This document shows, piece after piece, positions 54,480-61,211 of a stretch of 64,000 nt of DNA; the stretch's first letter is position 1; each line of letters begins with the position of its first letter. Origin of the DNA: Thioclava pacifica DSM 10166 (lineage in GTDB: Bacteria; Pseudomonadota; Alphaproteobacteria; Rhodobacterales; Rhodobacteraceae); the NCBI RefSeq assembly GCF_000714535.1, contig NZ_AUND01000012.1, positions 248,001-312,000 on the forward strand, given 5' to 3'. A program made the translations under genes and the position numbers. The notes beneath the pieces are model-generated. The model searched no databases and had not been told where the DNA came from. It worked only from the letters and a program-made list of their open reading frames with translations.

Positions 54480-55423
54480 TCCTGTGTTCAATCCCGATCC
54501 TGTCTGGATTTCTCTCCGCCTGTGCGGCCCCGGCCCCACTGGCCACCGGCTATGTCGAGGGCGATTACGTCCTGATCTCACCGGTCACCACCGCCCAGAT
54601 CGAAACGCTTCCCGTAAAACGCGGCGACCGCGTGACGACCGGAGAGGTGGTCGCGGGGCTTGAAAAGAGCGACGCGAAGATTGCCGTTGCGCAGGCCGAA
54701 GCCGCCGTCGCGAAGGCGAAAAGCGAGCTGGCCAACCTGCTCGAAGGCAAGCGCCCCGAAGAAATTCAGGTGATCGCCGCCACGCTGGCCTCGGCGCAGG
54801 CCCAGGAGGCCGAAGCCAAACGCTCCGTCGACCGCATCGTAACCCTGGTCGAGCGCGGCGCGGCGACCCAGACCCAGCTCGACGATGCGCGCACCACGCT
54901 CGAGGTCGCCACGGCGAAGGTCGCGGAGGCACAGGCCAACCTCAACGTCGCAAAACTTCCCGCCCGCCCGCAACAGATCGCCGCCGCCGAGGCCGCCGTG
55001 CGCTCGGGACAGGCCGATCTCGACAAGGCGAACTGGGTTCTGGAGAAACGCGACCTGCACGCGCCCGCCAGCGGGATTGTCTCAAACGTCATCCACCGCG
55101 CAGGCGAGATCGTCTCGCCCTCCACGCCGATCCTCTCGATCCTGCCCGACAACGCAGTGAAGCTCAGCCTCTTTCTTCCGGAAAAGAGCCTCTCCAGCGT
55201 GAAGGTCGGCGATACGCTCGCCGTGCATTGCGACGGCTGCGCGCCCGATCTGACCGCGACGATCACCTATATTGCCGACGGGCCGGAATTTACCCCGCCG
55301 GTGATCTACTCGCTGCAAAACCGGCAGAAACTCGTCTACCTGGTCGAGGCGCGGCCCGCCAAACCCGGCACGCTGAAACCCGGCCAGATCGTCGATGTGA
55401 CGCGGGAAGGGACCGATGGCTGA
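54476..55423 (+). CDS. HlyD/YbhG-like membrane fusion lipoprotein
   Basis: 315 residues. A lipobox (L-S-A-C, Cys16) suggests a lipid-anchored periplasmic adaptor. 'ISPVTTAQIETLPVKRGDRVTTGEVVAGLEKSDAKIAVAQAEA' is the first lipoyl half, followed by a long alpha-hairpin (about 60-170, heptads rich in Ala and Gln). The second lipoyl half is 'RDLHAPASGIVSNVIHRAGEIVSPSTPILSI', then a beta-barrel. It links the ABC exporter to an outer-membrane partner. It overlaps the ATPase gene by 8 bases. Confidence 0.88.
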   Translation: MILCSIPILSGFLSACAAPAPLATGYVEGDYVLISPVTTAQIETLPVKRGDRVTTGEVVAGLEKSDAKIAVAQAEAAVAKAKSELANLLEGKRPEEIQVIAATLASAQAQEAEAKRSVDRIVTLVERGAATQTQLDDARTTLEVATAKVAEAQANLNVAKLPARPQQIAAAEAAVRSGQADLDKANWVLEKRDLHAPASGIVSNVIHRAGEIVSPSTPILSILPDNAVKLSLFLPEKSLSSVKVGDTLAVHCDGCAPDLTATITYIADGPEFTPPVIYSLQNRQKLVYLVEARPAKPGTLKPGQIVDVTREGTDG

Positions 55424-56336
55424 GGAAAACGCCATCGAGGTCTCGGGCCTGACCAAACGGTTCGGAGACAAGACCGTGGTCGATCATGTCTCGCTTGAAG
55501 TGAAGCGCGGCGAGATCGCGGGGTTTCTTGGCCCCAACGGTTCGGGCAAGACCACGACAATCCGCCTGATGTGCGGATTGTTGACCCCTGACGAGGGCGA
55601 GGGTCGCGTGCTTGGCCATGACATCCTGCATGAAGGGCCGACGATCAAACGCGAGGTCGGCTACATGACCCAGCGATTCTCCTTTTACGAAGACCTCACG
55701 ATCGAGGAGAACCTCTCCTTCGTCGCGGGTGTCTACCAGCTCGGCCGTCAGGCGGTGCGCGATACGCTGGCCGACCTTGGCCTGACATCGCGGCGCACGC
55801 AGCTCGCGGGCTCGCTCTCGGGTGGCTGGAAACAGCGCCTCGCGCTCGCGGCTTGTATCATGCACCGACCGCAGCTTCTGATGCTCGACGAGCCCACCGC
55901 AGGTGTCGATCCCAAGGCAAGGCGCGAGTTCTGGGACGAGATCCACGAACGCGCTGCCGACGGGCTGACGGTACTCGTCTCGACCCATTACATGGACGAG
56001 GCCGAGCGCTGCCACAGGATCAACTACATCGCCTATGGCAAGCTGATCACCCGCGGCACGGTGCCCGAGGTGGTGCGCGATGCAGGGCTGTCAACCTTCG
56101 TGCTGAAGGGTCCGCGCCTGTCCGAAGCCCAGCGCCTTCTCAAAGGCAAACCCGGCGTCGATCAAGTCGCTCCATACGGCACGGATTTGCACGTTATCGG
56201 CCGGAACAGGGTCGAATTGGAGCGGTCCGTGACCGAGGCAGCCTCGGCCACGCAAAGTGACGCCAAACCCGCCGAGACCAGCCTTGAAGACGTGTTCATC
56301 CAGCTCATGGGCGAAGCGCAGGACAATATGGCATGA
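55416..56336 (+). CDS. ABC exporter ATP-binding protein (YbhF-like, single domain)
   Basis: 306 residues, one nucleotide-binding domain. Walker A is 'GFLGPNGSGKTTTIRLMCGLLTPDEG', signature 'LAGSLSGGWKQRLALAACIMHRP', Walker B 'LLMLDEPTAGVDPKARREFWDEI', then H-loop 'STHYMDEAERCHRI'. The C-terminal tail (DUF4162-like) ends 'SLEDVFIQLMGEAQ'. E. coli YbhF is a double-domain protein of about 580 residues, so this is the half-size form and must dimerise. Overlaps the permease by 4 bases. Confidence 0.93.
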   Translation: MAEENAIEVSGLTKRFGDKTVVDHVSLEVKRGEIAGFLGPNGSGKTTTIRLMCGLLTPDEGEGRVLGHDILHEGPTIKREVGYMTQRFSFYEDLTIEENLSFVAGVYQLGRQAVRDTLADLGLTSRRTQLAGSLSGGWKQRLALAACIMHRPQLLMLDEPTAGVDPKARREFWDEIHERAADGLTVLVSTHYMDEAERCHRINYIAYGKLITRGTVPEVVRDAGLSTFVLKGPRLSEAQRLLKGKPGVDQVAPYGTDLHVIGRNRVELERSVTEAASATQSDAKPAETSLEDVFIQLMGEAQDNMA

Positions 56337-57469
56337 ACCGGTTTTTCTCTCTCCGCCGCCTGCTCACGCTGATCCGCAAGGAAGCGATCCAGATGCGCCG
56401 CGATCGGCTGACCTTCGCGATGATGCTGGGCGTGCCGCTGATGCAGCTGATGCTGTTCGGCTTCGCGATCAACAATGACCCGAAACACCTGCCCGCCGCC
56501 CTCGTCGCGGCCGATGAGGACAAATACACCCGCGCAATGGTCACCGCGCTGGAGATGACGGGCTATTACAATTTCATCTATCCCAATGCGAGCGCCGCCG
56601 AGGCTGAGCATCTTCTGGCTTCGGGAACGGTCGCCTTCGTGGTCACCGTACCCTCCGACTTCGGAACGCGCCTGGAGCGCGGCGACAATCCGAAGATCCT
56701 GATCGAAGCCGATGCGACCGATCCGGCGGTGGCATCGGGCGCGGTCTCGACGCTTGGTCAGGTCGCCTCCGACGCGGTCACCCGCGCCACGGGCCAGGAG
56801 TGGGACAAGAAGACCAAGGCCGCCCAGCAGGTTCAGGTCGTCGTGCACAAACTCTACAACCCCGAGGGGCTCACACAGTTCAACATCGTCCCGGGTCTGC
56901 TCGGCGTGATTTTGCAGATGACGATGGTGATGATGACCTCGATGGCGCTGACGCGAGAGACCGAGCGCGGCACGATGGAGAACCTGCTCTCGATGCCCGT
57001 CTCCCCGCTCGAGATCATGCTCGGCAAGGTACTGCCCTATTTCGGCGTGGGCGCGGTGCAAGTTGTCGTGGTGCTCTCGGCCTCGAAGCTGATCTTCCAC
57101 GTTCCCTTCATGGGCAGCTTGTGGCTCCTCTTCGCGGGGATCTTGCTCTTCGTGATGGCTCTGGTGATCCTCGGCTACCTGATCTCGAGCGTGGTGCGCA
57201 CGCAAATGCAGGCGATGCAGGTGACGATCTTCTATTTCCTGCCCTCGATCCTGCTCTCGGGCTTCATGTTTCCGTTCCGGGGCATGCCCGACTGGGCGCA
57301 ATACCTCGGCGAGACCCTCCCCCTCACCCATTTCCTGCGAATGATTCGCGGCGTGATGCTCAAGGGGGCGAGCTTTGCCGATGTTTCGGGGCCGCTCTGG
57401 GTGCTGGGGCTTTTCGTGGTGATCTTCGCGCTGGCAGCCCTCAGCCGGTTCCGCCGCACGCTCGATTGA
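56333..57469 (+). CDS. ABC-2 type exporter permease (YbhS/YbhR-like)
   Basis: 378 residues. One N-terminal helix ('MMLGVPLMQLMLFGFAI'), a ~160-residue periplasmic domain, then five C-terminal helices. 'TRETERGTMENLLSMPVSPLEIMLGKVLPYF' is the ABC2 coupling motif, and 'YFLPSILLSGFMFPFRGMPDWAQYLGETLPLTHFLRMIRGVMLKGA' the conserved end. E. coli carries two such permeases; here one, implying a homodimer. It exports an unidentified compound. Last gene of the operon, followed by a strong terminator. Confidence 0.92.
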   Translation: MNRFFSLRRLLTLIRKEAIQMRRDRLTFAMMLGVPLMQLMLFGFAINNDPKHLPAALVAADEDKYTRAMVTALEMTGYYNFIYPNASAAEAEHLLASGTVAFVVTVPSDFGTRLERGDNPKILIEADATDPAVASGAVSTLGQVASDAVTRATGQEWDKKTKAAQQVQVVVHKLYNPEGLTQFNIVPGLLGVILQMTMVMMTSMALTRETERGTMENLLSMPVSPLEIMLGKVLPYFGVGAVQVVVVLSASKLIFHVPFMGSLWLLFAGILLFVMALVILGYLISSVVRTQMQAMQVTIFYFLPSILLSGFMFPFRGMPDWAQYLGETLPLTHFLRMIRGVMLKGASFADVSGPLWVLGLFVVIFALAALSRFRRTLD

Positions 57470-57470
57470 A

Positions 57471-57504
57471 AAAAGGGCCGCCCCGAAAGGAGCGGCCCTT
57501 TGAA
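57471..57504. terminator. Bidirectional terminator after the export operon
   Basis: AAAGGGCCGC (57472-57481) pairs with GCGGCCCTTT (57492-57501), 10 bp, with inner CC-gaaa-GG extending it. TTT tracts follow in both directions. It lies between the plus-strand permease and the minus-strand DUF1328 gene and can serve both. Confidence 0.88.
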
Positions 57505-57522
57505 ATTCATCTCATCCCCGGA

Positions 57523-57696
57523 TCAGACCGGCGGCTTGCCGCGAACCGCGCGGGCGACCATGGCCACCACGAACAGGATCAGGAAAACCACGAACAGGAT
57601 CTGTGCGATCCCGGCCGACGCGCCAGCGATGCCGCCGAAACCAAGCGCCGCGGCAATGAGCGCGATGATGAGGAAAGTCAGGGCCCAACCAAGCAT
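57523..57696 (-). CDS. DUF1328 domain-containing small membrane protein (YtjA-like)
   Basis: 57 residues read from ATG at 57696 to TGA at 57523; short but convincing. The translation begins '[20 protein letters not shown]' and ends '[11 protein letters not shown]', with two membrane helices flanking '[15 protein letters not shown]', the DUF1328 consensus. SD AAGGAG precedes the ATG. Members occur in many proteobacteria and are often stress-induced; function unknown. A GGAAC-N16-TGTT promoter lies 64-88 bases upstream on the minus strand. Confidence 0.87.
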   Translation of the reverse strand: MLGWALTFLIIALIAAALGFGGIAGASAGIAQILFVVFLILFVVAMVARAVRGKPPV

Positions 57697-57759
57697 GGGT
57701 CATCTCCTTGCATCTGTTTCAAACAACGGCGCGACTTGCTGCGCCTTTCATGGCAGACA

Positions 57760-57784
57760 AACACGCCCAACAGTGTCAGGTTCC
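57760..57784 (-). promoter_or_regulatory. EcfG-type general-stress promoter of the DUF1328 gene
   Basis: On the minus strand GGAAC (57784-57780) and TGTT (57763-57760) are 16 bases apart. The -35 matches the alphaproteobacterial EcfG consensus GGAAC-N16/17-cGTT exactly; the -10 has T for C. It is back to back with the promoter at 57809-57833. Confidence 0.7.
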
Positions 57785-57808
57785 GGAATCGGGGCCGAAC
57801 TTATTTCG

Positions 57809-57833
57809 GGAACCTCACGCGCGGCGGAGCGTT
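57809..57833 (+). promoter_or_regulatory. EcfG-type general-stress promoter of the PLDc_N gene
   Basis: GGAAC (57809-57813), 16 bases, CGTT (57830-57833): an exact match to the EcfG consensus, 60 bases before the start codon. Confidence 0.82.
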
Positions 57834-57893
57834 TCGCGAGCGCGATTCTTTTGAACCTGAGTCACTCAACTCATCGGGAGAAAGGCAGAGGCG

Positions 57894-58088
57894 ATGCACT
57901 TCAACATGACACAACTGGGCGGTTTCTGGGGGATTGTGCTGCTCGCGCTCGACATATGGGCGCTGGTTTCGATCGTCGGTTCCAACCGCGGCACCGGCGC
58001 GAAAGTGCTCTGGGCGCTTCTCGTCTTCCTGCTGCCTCTCCTGGGCTTCTTGATATGGCTCATCGCCGGACCGCGTGCGAAGTCGTAA
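57894..58088 (+). CDS. PLDc_N domain small membrane protein
   Basis: 64 residues, two membrane helices: 'GFWGIVLLALDIWALVSIVGS' and 'VLWALLVFLLPLLGFLIWLIAGPR'. The charged turn and the 'P-L-L-G-F-x-x-W-x-x-x-G-P-R' end match the phospholipase D nuclease N-terminal (PLDc_N) membrane module, here stand-alone as in many bacteria. No catalytic part. SD GGGAGAAAG precedes the ATG. Preceded by a consensus EcfG promoter, so likely a general-stress membrane protein. Confidence 0.87.
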   Translation: MHFNMTQLGGFWGIVLLALDIWALVSIVGSNRGTGAKVLWALLVFLLPLLGFLIWLIAGPRAKS

Positions 58089-58117
58089 ACTGCCGCCACT
58101 CGGTTCACCTGCTGACG

Positions 58118-58142
58118 GGAACCCACACCCTCTGGTCGCGTT
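58118..58142 (+). promoter_or_regulatory. EcfG-type general-stress promoter of the holin-X/DUF3618 operon
   Basis: GGAAC (58118-58122), 16 bases, CGTT (58139-58142): exact consensus, 51 bases before the start codon of the first gene. Confidence 0.82.
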
Positions 58143-58192
58143 GAGAGACCAGACGGCGTGGCACCCCGCCACGCACCGTTCGGGAGACTTTG

Positions 58193-58612
58193 ATGAGCGA
58201 ACATCCTGGCGATGATGACACGGGCCACCACAAGCGCGGCACTGTCAGCGAGTTGCTTGAACGCGTGGTCGAACAGACCCGCGAGATCGCGCGCGCCGAA
58301 GCCGAGCTCGTCCGGGCCGAGGCCGCCCATCGTGCAAGCCTCCTGCGCAATGCGGTGATCCTCGCCGCGATTGCGTTGGTTTTTGCACTGGGCGCCATCT
58401 TCCCGCTGACGCAGTCGGCCATCCTCGGTCTGCAATGGGCCGGAATCGCCGAAGGCCCCGCGACATTGATCGTGGGCGCGGTGCTCCTCATCCTAGGCAT
58501 CATCCTCGCATTGGTGGCGATCTCGCTGCTGCGCAAGGTCTCGAGCCCTCCCGAACGGATCAAGGAGAACCTGTCCGCCGATGCGCGGGCCCTCAAGGAG
58601 AGCTTGAAATGA
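58193..58612 (+). CDS. Phage-holin-like superfamily III (holin-X/YqjE-type) membrane protein
   Basis: 139 residues from ATG at 58193 (SD GGGAG). N-terminal amphipathic helix 'SELLERVVEQTREIARAEAELVRAEAAHRA', two membrane helices ('AVILAAIALVFALGAIFPL', 'ATLIVGAVLLILGIILALVAISLL'), and a short tail. This is the holin-X/YqjE domain found in chromosomal envelope-stress operons, not a phage lysis gene; no phage genes are near. It overlaps the DUF3618 gene by ATGA. Confidence 0.82.
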   Translation: MSEHPGDDDTGHHKRGTVSELLERVVEQTREIARAEAELVRAEAAHRASLLRNAVILAAIALVFALGAIFPLTQSAILGLQWAGIAEGPATLIVGAVLLILGIILALVAISLLRKVSSPPERIKENLSADARALKESLK

Positions 58613-59646
58613 CCGAGAAGAGAACGATCAAGGAAATCGAAGACCGCCTGCGCGATGAGCGCGCCGATCTCGCCTCGACGCTGGCCGACCTGACGGGTCG
58701 CGTCGCCCCCGATTACCTGTCCGATCAGGTCTCGCAGTTGGTGCGCGATTACGCCAAGCCCGTCGCCAAACGCGCCGAAGAGGCCGTGCGCGAAAACCCG
58801 GTGGCCTTTGCGCTCGCCGGCGCCGGTCTGGCTTGGCTCCTCTTGAAGAACCGCAAATCCGACAGCGCCGAGGTTGAAGACGAAATTGCCGAGGCCGATC
58901 CGCTGATGATGTCGAGCGCGCCGGTCACTGACGACTGGATCGATGAGATCGACGAGTTGCGCGCCGAAGCCTCGGCTCGCCTCGACCAGATCGAGATCGA
59001 CGCCAACTCCACGCGCGACAGCGCGCGCGATTTCGTCAAGGAACGCGCCGATGTCCTCGCGGATTTCGCCGCCGATCTGCGCGGCTCGCTGGCGTCGGGG
59101 CTTGGCGATCTGAGCGACGAGGCGCGCGAGCGCGTGATCAAGGCGCGCGAAGCGGCTTATTCCGCCCGGATGAAGATTCAGGACGGCGCGGTGAAGGCCG
59201 GATCGAGCGGCAAGCAGATGATCAAGGATCATCCGCTGATCGCCACCGCGCTCGGCATCGCCATTGGTGCGGCCATCGTCAGCGCGATGCCCAAGCCTGA
59301 CATTAACCGCCGCAGCTTCGGCCCGCGCGCGAACCGCCTGATCGACGAGGCCCAGCGTCTCTATGTCGAAGAGAAATCTCGGGTGCGGAAAGTCGCTGAA
59401 GACGTCAAAAGCGAGTTCAAGAAGACCGCACGTTCGGTCTCCGAGACCGCTAAGGACGAAGCCGCCCAGACCGCGCGCGATATCTCGGATCAAGCCGTGA
59501 GCGCAGGTCAGGATCTGGCCGAGCGTCTTGCCCAACAACTTGCTGACGAGGCCAACCGCACCCTGCGTGATGTCGGCAAGTCGCTGCGCGAGGGCAAGGC
59601 CGAGGTAAAGCGCCCGAGCGGCTCGGGTAATCACATCGCGCATTGA
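58609..59646 (+). CDS. DUF3618 domain-containing protein
   Basis: 345 residues from ATG at 58609. The N-terminal 'RTIKEIEDRLRDERADLASTLADLTGRVAPDYL' is DUF3618 (D-R-x-x-L-x-x-T-x-x-x-L). A short membrane helix ('PVAFALAGAGLAWLLLKN') follows, then a long coiled-coil rich in Asp/Glu/Arg/Ala. A second helix is at 'HPLIATALGIAIGAAIVSAMPKP', and there is another coiled-coil tail. Resembles ElaB/YqjD-like membrane-anchored proteins in form. Expressed with the holin-X protein under the EcfG-type promoter. Function unknown. Confidence 0.82.
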   Translation: MTEKRTIKEIEDRLRDERADLASTLADLTGRVAPDYLSDQVSQLVRDYAKPVAKRAEEAVRENPVAFALAGAGLAWLLLKNRKSDSAEVEDEIAEADPLMMSSAPVTDDWIDEIDELRAEASARLDQIEIDANSTRDSARDFVKERADVLADFAADLRGSLASGLGDLSDEARERVIKAREAAYSARMKIQDGAVKAGSSGKQMIKDHPLIATALGIAIGAAIVSAMPKPDINRRSFGPRANRLIDEAQRLYVEEKSRVRKVAEDVKSEFKKTARSVSETAKDEAAQTARDISDQAVSAGQDLAERLAQQLADEANRTLRDVGKSLREGKAEVKRPSGSGNHIAH

Positions 59647-59666
59647 TCGCGACCAACACATGATTG

Positions 59667-59697
59667 AAAGGCCGGGCATCGCGCCCGGCCTTTTCTT
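59667..59697 (+). terminator. Rho-independent terminator after DUF3618 gene
   Basis: GGCCGGGC (59670-59677) pairs with GCCCGGCC (59683-59690) around a 5-nt loop, extended by AAA/TTT, with TTTTCTT at 59691-59697. Confidence 0.92.
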
Positions 59698-59741
59698 ATG
59701 CGGCCTTTTCTTACGCGGCTTCACCAGATCGGACCAAAAGA

Positions 59742-59775
59742 AAAACGGCGCATCGGTCTCCCGATACGCCGTTTT
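59742..59775 (-). terminator. Rho-independent terminator after CsbD gene
   Basis: On the minus strand AAAACGGCG-t-ATCGG (59775-59761) pairs with CCGAT-g-CGCCGTTTT (59756-59742) around a GAGA loop with one mismatch, running into a T-rich tract. It lies 20 bases past the csbD stop. Confidence 0.88.
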
Positions 59776-59794
59776 CCGCTGGATTAGTCTCTGA

Positions 59795-59992
59795 TCAGAC
59801 CTTGTCGAACCATTCGTCGACTTCCTTCTCGGCCGCCTCTTTGGACTTGCCGTATTTCTGTTGAACGAGACCCACGAGCTGCTCGCGATGGCCCTCGGCC
59901 TGGGCCAGTTCGTCATCGGTCAGCTCGCCCCATTTCTCCCGAGCCTTGCCCTTGAGTTCCTTCCAGTTGCCTTTGATTTCGTCCCAATTCAT
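59795..59992 (-). CDS. CsbD family stress protein
   Basis: 65 residues from ATG at 59992. 'MNWDEIKGNWKELKGKAREKWGELTDDELAQ' and 'REQLVGLVQQKYGKSKEAAEKEVDEWF' match CsbD/YjbJ along the full length. Small, acidic/basic-mixed helical protein strongly induced by general stress in many bacteria; biochemical role unknown. Its upstream in-frame extension includes the promoter and was rejected. The EcfG consensus lies 46-70 bases upstream. Confidence 0.95.
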   Translation of the reverse strand: MNWDEIKGNWKELKGKAREKWGELTDDELAQAEGHREQLVGLVQQKYGKSKEAAEKEVDEWFDKV

Positions 59993-60037
59993 CGCGTCTC
60001 TCCTTTCAGAAGTGCTTTCGAAAATCTCTGTGGAAGT

Positions 60038-60062
60038 AACGTCTCGCTCGCCTCGATGTTCC
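60038..60062 (-). promoter_or_regulatory. EcfG-type general-stress promoter of csbD
   Basis: On the minus strand GGAAC (60062-60058), 16 bases, CGTT (60041-60038): exact EcfG consensus, 46 bases before the CsbD start codon. Confidence 0.85.
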
Positions 60063-60085
60063 GCCGGTTGCGCACAATAAAGTCG

Positions 60086-60110
60086 GGAACCACTCTGCCC
60101 GGCCGGAGTT
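60086..60110 (+). promoter_or_regulatory. EcfG-type promoter of the AI-2E family transporter gene
   Basis: GGAAC (60086-60090), 16 bases, AGTT (60107-60110). The -35 is exact and the -10 has A for C, 34 bases before the start codon. It is divergent from the csbD promoter, with 23 bases between their -35 elements. Confidence 0.68.
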
Positions 60111-60143
60111 GTCTGCCAAACACCGGGAGACTGTTTATTCACC

Positions 60144-61208
60144 ATGTATCGCCTGGAGACCCTCTCGCGCGCGTCGGTTGTCGTGATCGCCGTGATCGCC
60201 ACTGTCGCCGCGCTCGATCAGGTGGAGAGCCTCTTTGCCCCCGTCACGCTCGCGTTGGTGGTCGGCATCGTGCTCTCACCCATTTCCGATGCATGGGAGA
60301 AAAGAGGATATGCGCCTGTCTGGGGGGCGCTTACCTCGCTCGTGATCTCGCTGATGGTGGCGGCGCTGCTGGTTCTGGTGATCCAGCCCGTCGTGTCCGA
60401 GCTGTCGCGTCAGGCGCCGAAAGTCTGGAACGACATGCGCTCCACCATCATCGACATGCGCCACATGGTGCAGGGCATTCAGGACGCCTCCGATCAGGTC
60501 AGCGAAGCCATCGCCCCAGCGGGTGACGCCGCGAAGGAGAAGGCGGCCTCCTCGGACAAGAGCGCGATGCCGGACGCCGCCGATATCGTCATGCTCGCCC
60601 CTGCACTTCTGGCGCAGGCGCTGATCTATATCGGCACGCTGTTCTTCTTTCAGTTGTCACGCCCGCAGATCTACGATTGGATCGCCAAGCATCTCGCGGA
60701 ACCCGCCCAGCGCGGCACGACCGCGAACCGCCTGCGCACCGCCGAGACGCGCGTGTCGCATTATTTCCTGACGATCACCGTGATCAACGCGGGGCTCGGC
60801 TTCCTCGTCGGTGTCGCGATGCAGCTCATCGGCCTGCCCAATGCGCCGCTTTGGGGGATCGTGGCTTTCCTGATCAATTACATTCTCTATCTCGGCCCCG
60901 CGACACTCGTTGTGGCCCTGATCTTTGCAGGGATAGCCGCCTTCGACGGGCCGCGCGTGATCCTGCCGCCGCTGATCTATATCGCGCTCAACACCACCGA
61001 AGGGCAGTTCGTCACCCCCGCCGCGATCGGGCGGCAGATGCGGATCAACCCACTGCTGGTGTTTTTCTCACTGACTTTCGGGATCTGGCTCTGGGGGCCC
61101 CTGGGCGGTGTGGTCGCGATTCCGCTCCTGCTATGGGCGCTCGTTCTGACCGATAGCCTCCCCGAGCCGCGCGAAGCGACCATGGCCAACGCCAGTTCCG
61201 AGAGCTGA
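60144..61208 (+). CDS. AI-2E family transporter
   Basis: 354 residues. About eight membrane helices with a periplasmic/cytoplasmic central helical part ('LSRQAPKVWNDMRSTIIDMRHMVQGIQDASDQVSEAI'). 'SRPQIYDWIAKHLAEPAQRG' and 'FLVGVAMQLIGLPNAPLWGIVAFLINYILYLGPATLVV' are PF01594 signatures, and 'TPAAIGRQMRINPLLVFFSLTFGIWLWGPLGGVVAIPLLL' ends it. The family name comes from TqsA; many members have other roles such as ion antiport. Stress-promoter control here argues against quorum-sensing duty. Ends 3 bases from the convergent phospholipase gene. Confidence 0.9.
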   Translation: MYRLETLSRASVVVIAVIATVAALDQVESLFAPVTLALVVGIVLSPISDAWEKRGYAPVWGALTSLVISLMVAALLVLVIQPVVSELSRQAPKVWNDMRSTIIDMRHMVQGIQDASDQVSEAIAPAGDAAKEKAASSDKSAMPDAADIVMLAPALLAQALIYIGTLFFFQLSRPQIYDWIAKHLAEPAQRGTTANRLRTAETRVSHYFLTITVINAGLGFLVGVAMQLIGLPNAPLWGIVAFLINYILYLGPATLVVALIFAGIAAFDGPRVILPPLIYIALNTTEGQFVTPAAIGRQMRINPLLVFFSLTFGIWLWGPLGGVVAIPLLLWALVLTDSLPEPREATMANASSES

Positions 61209-61211
61209 CCC

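Noticed and set aside
58193-58612. Phage lysis holin/prophage remnant
   Set aside because: Holin-X domain proteins are normal chromosomal genes; no integrase, endolysin or structural phage genes nearby, and it has an EcfG-type promoter.
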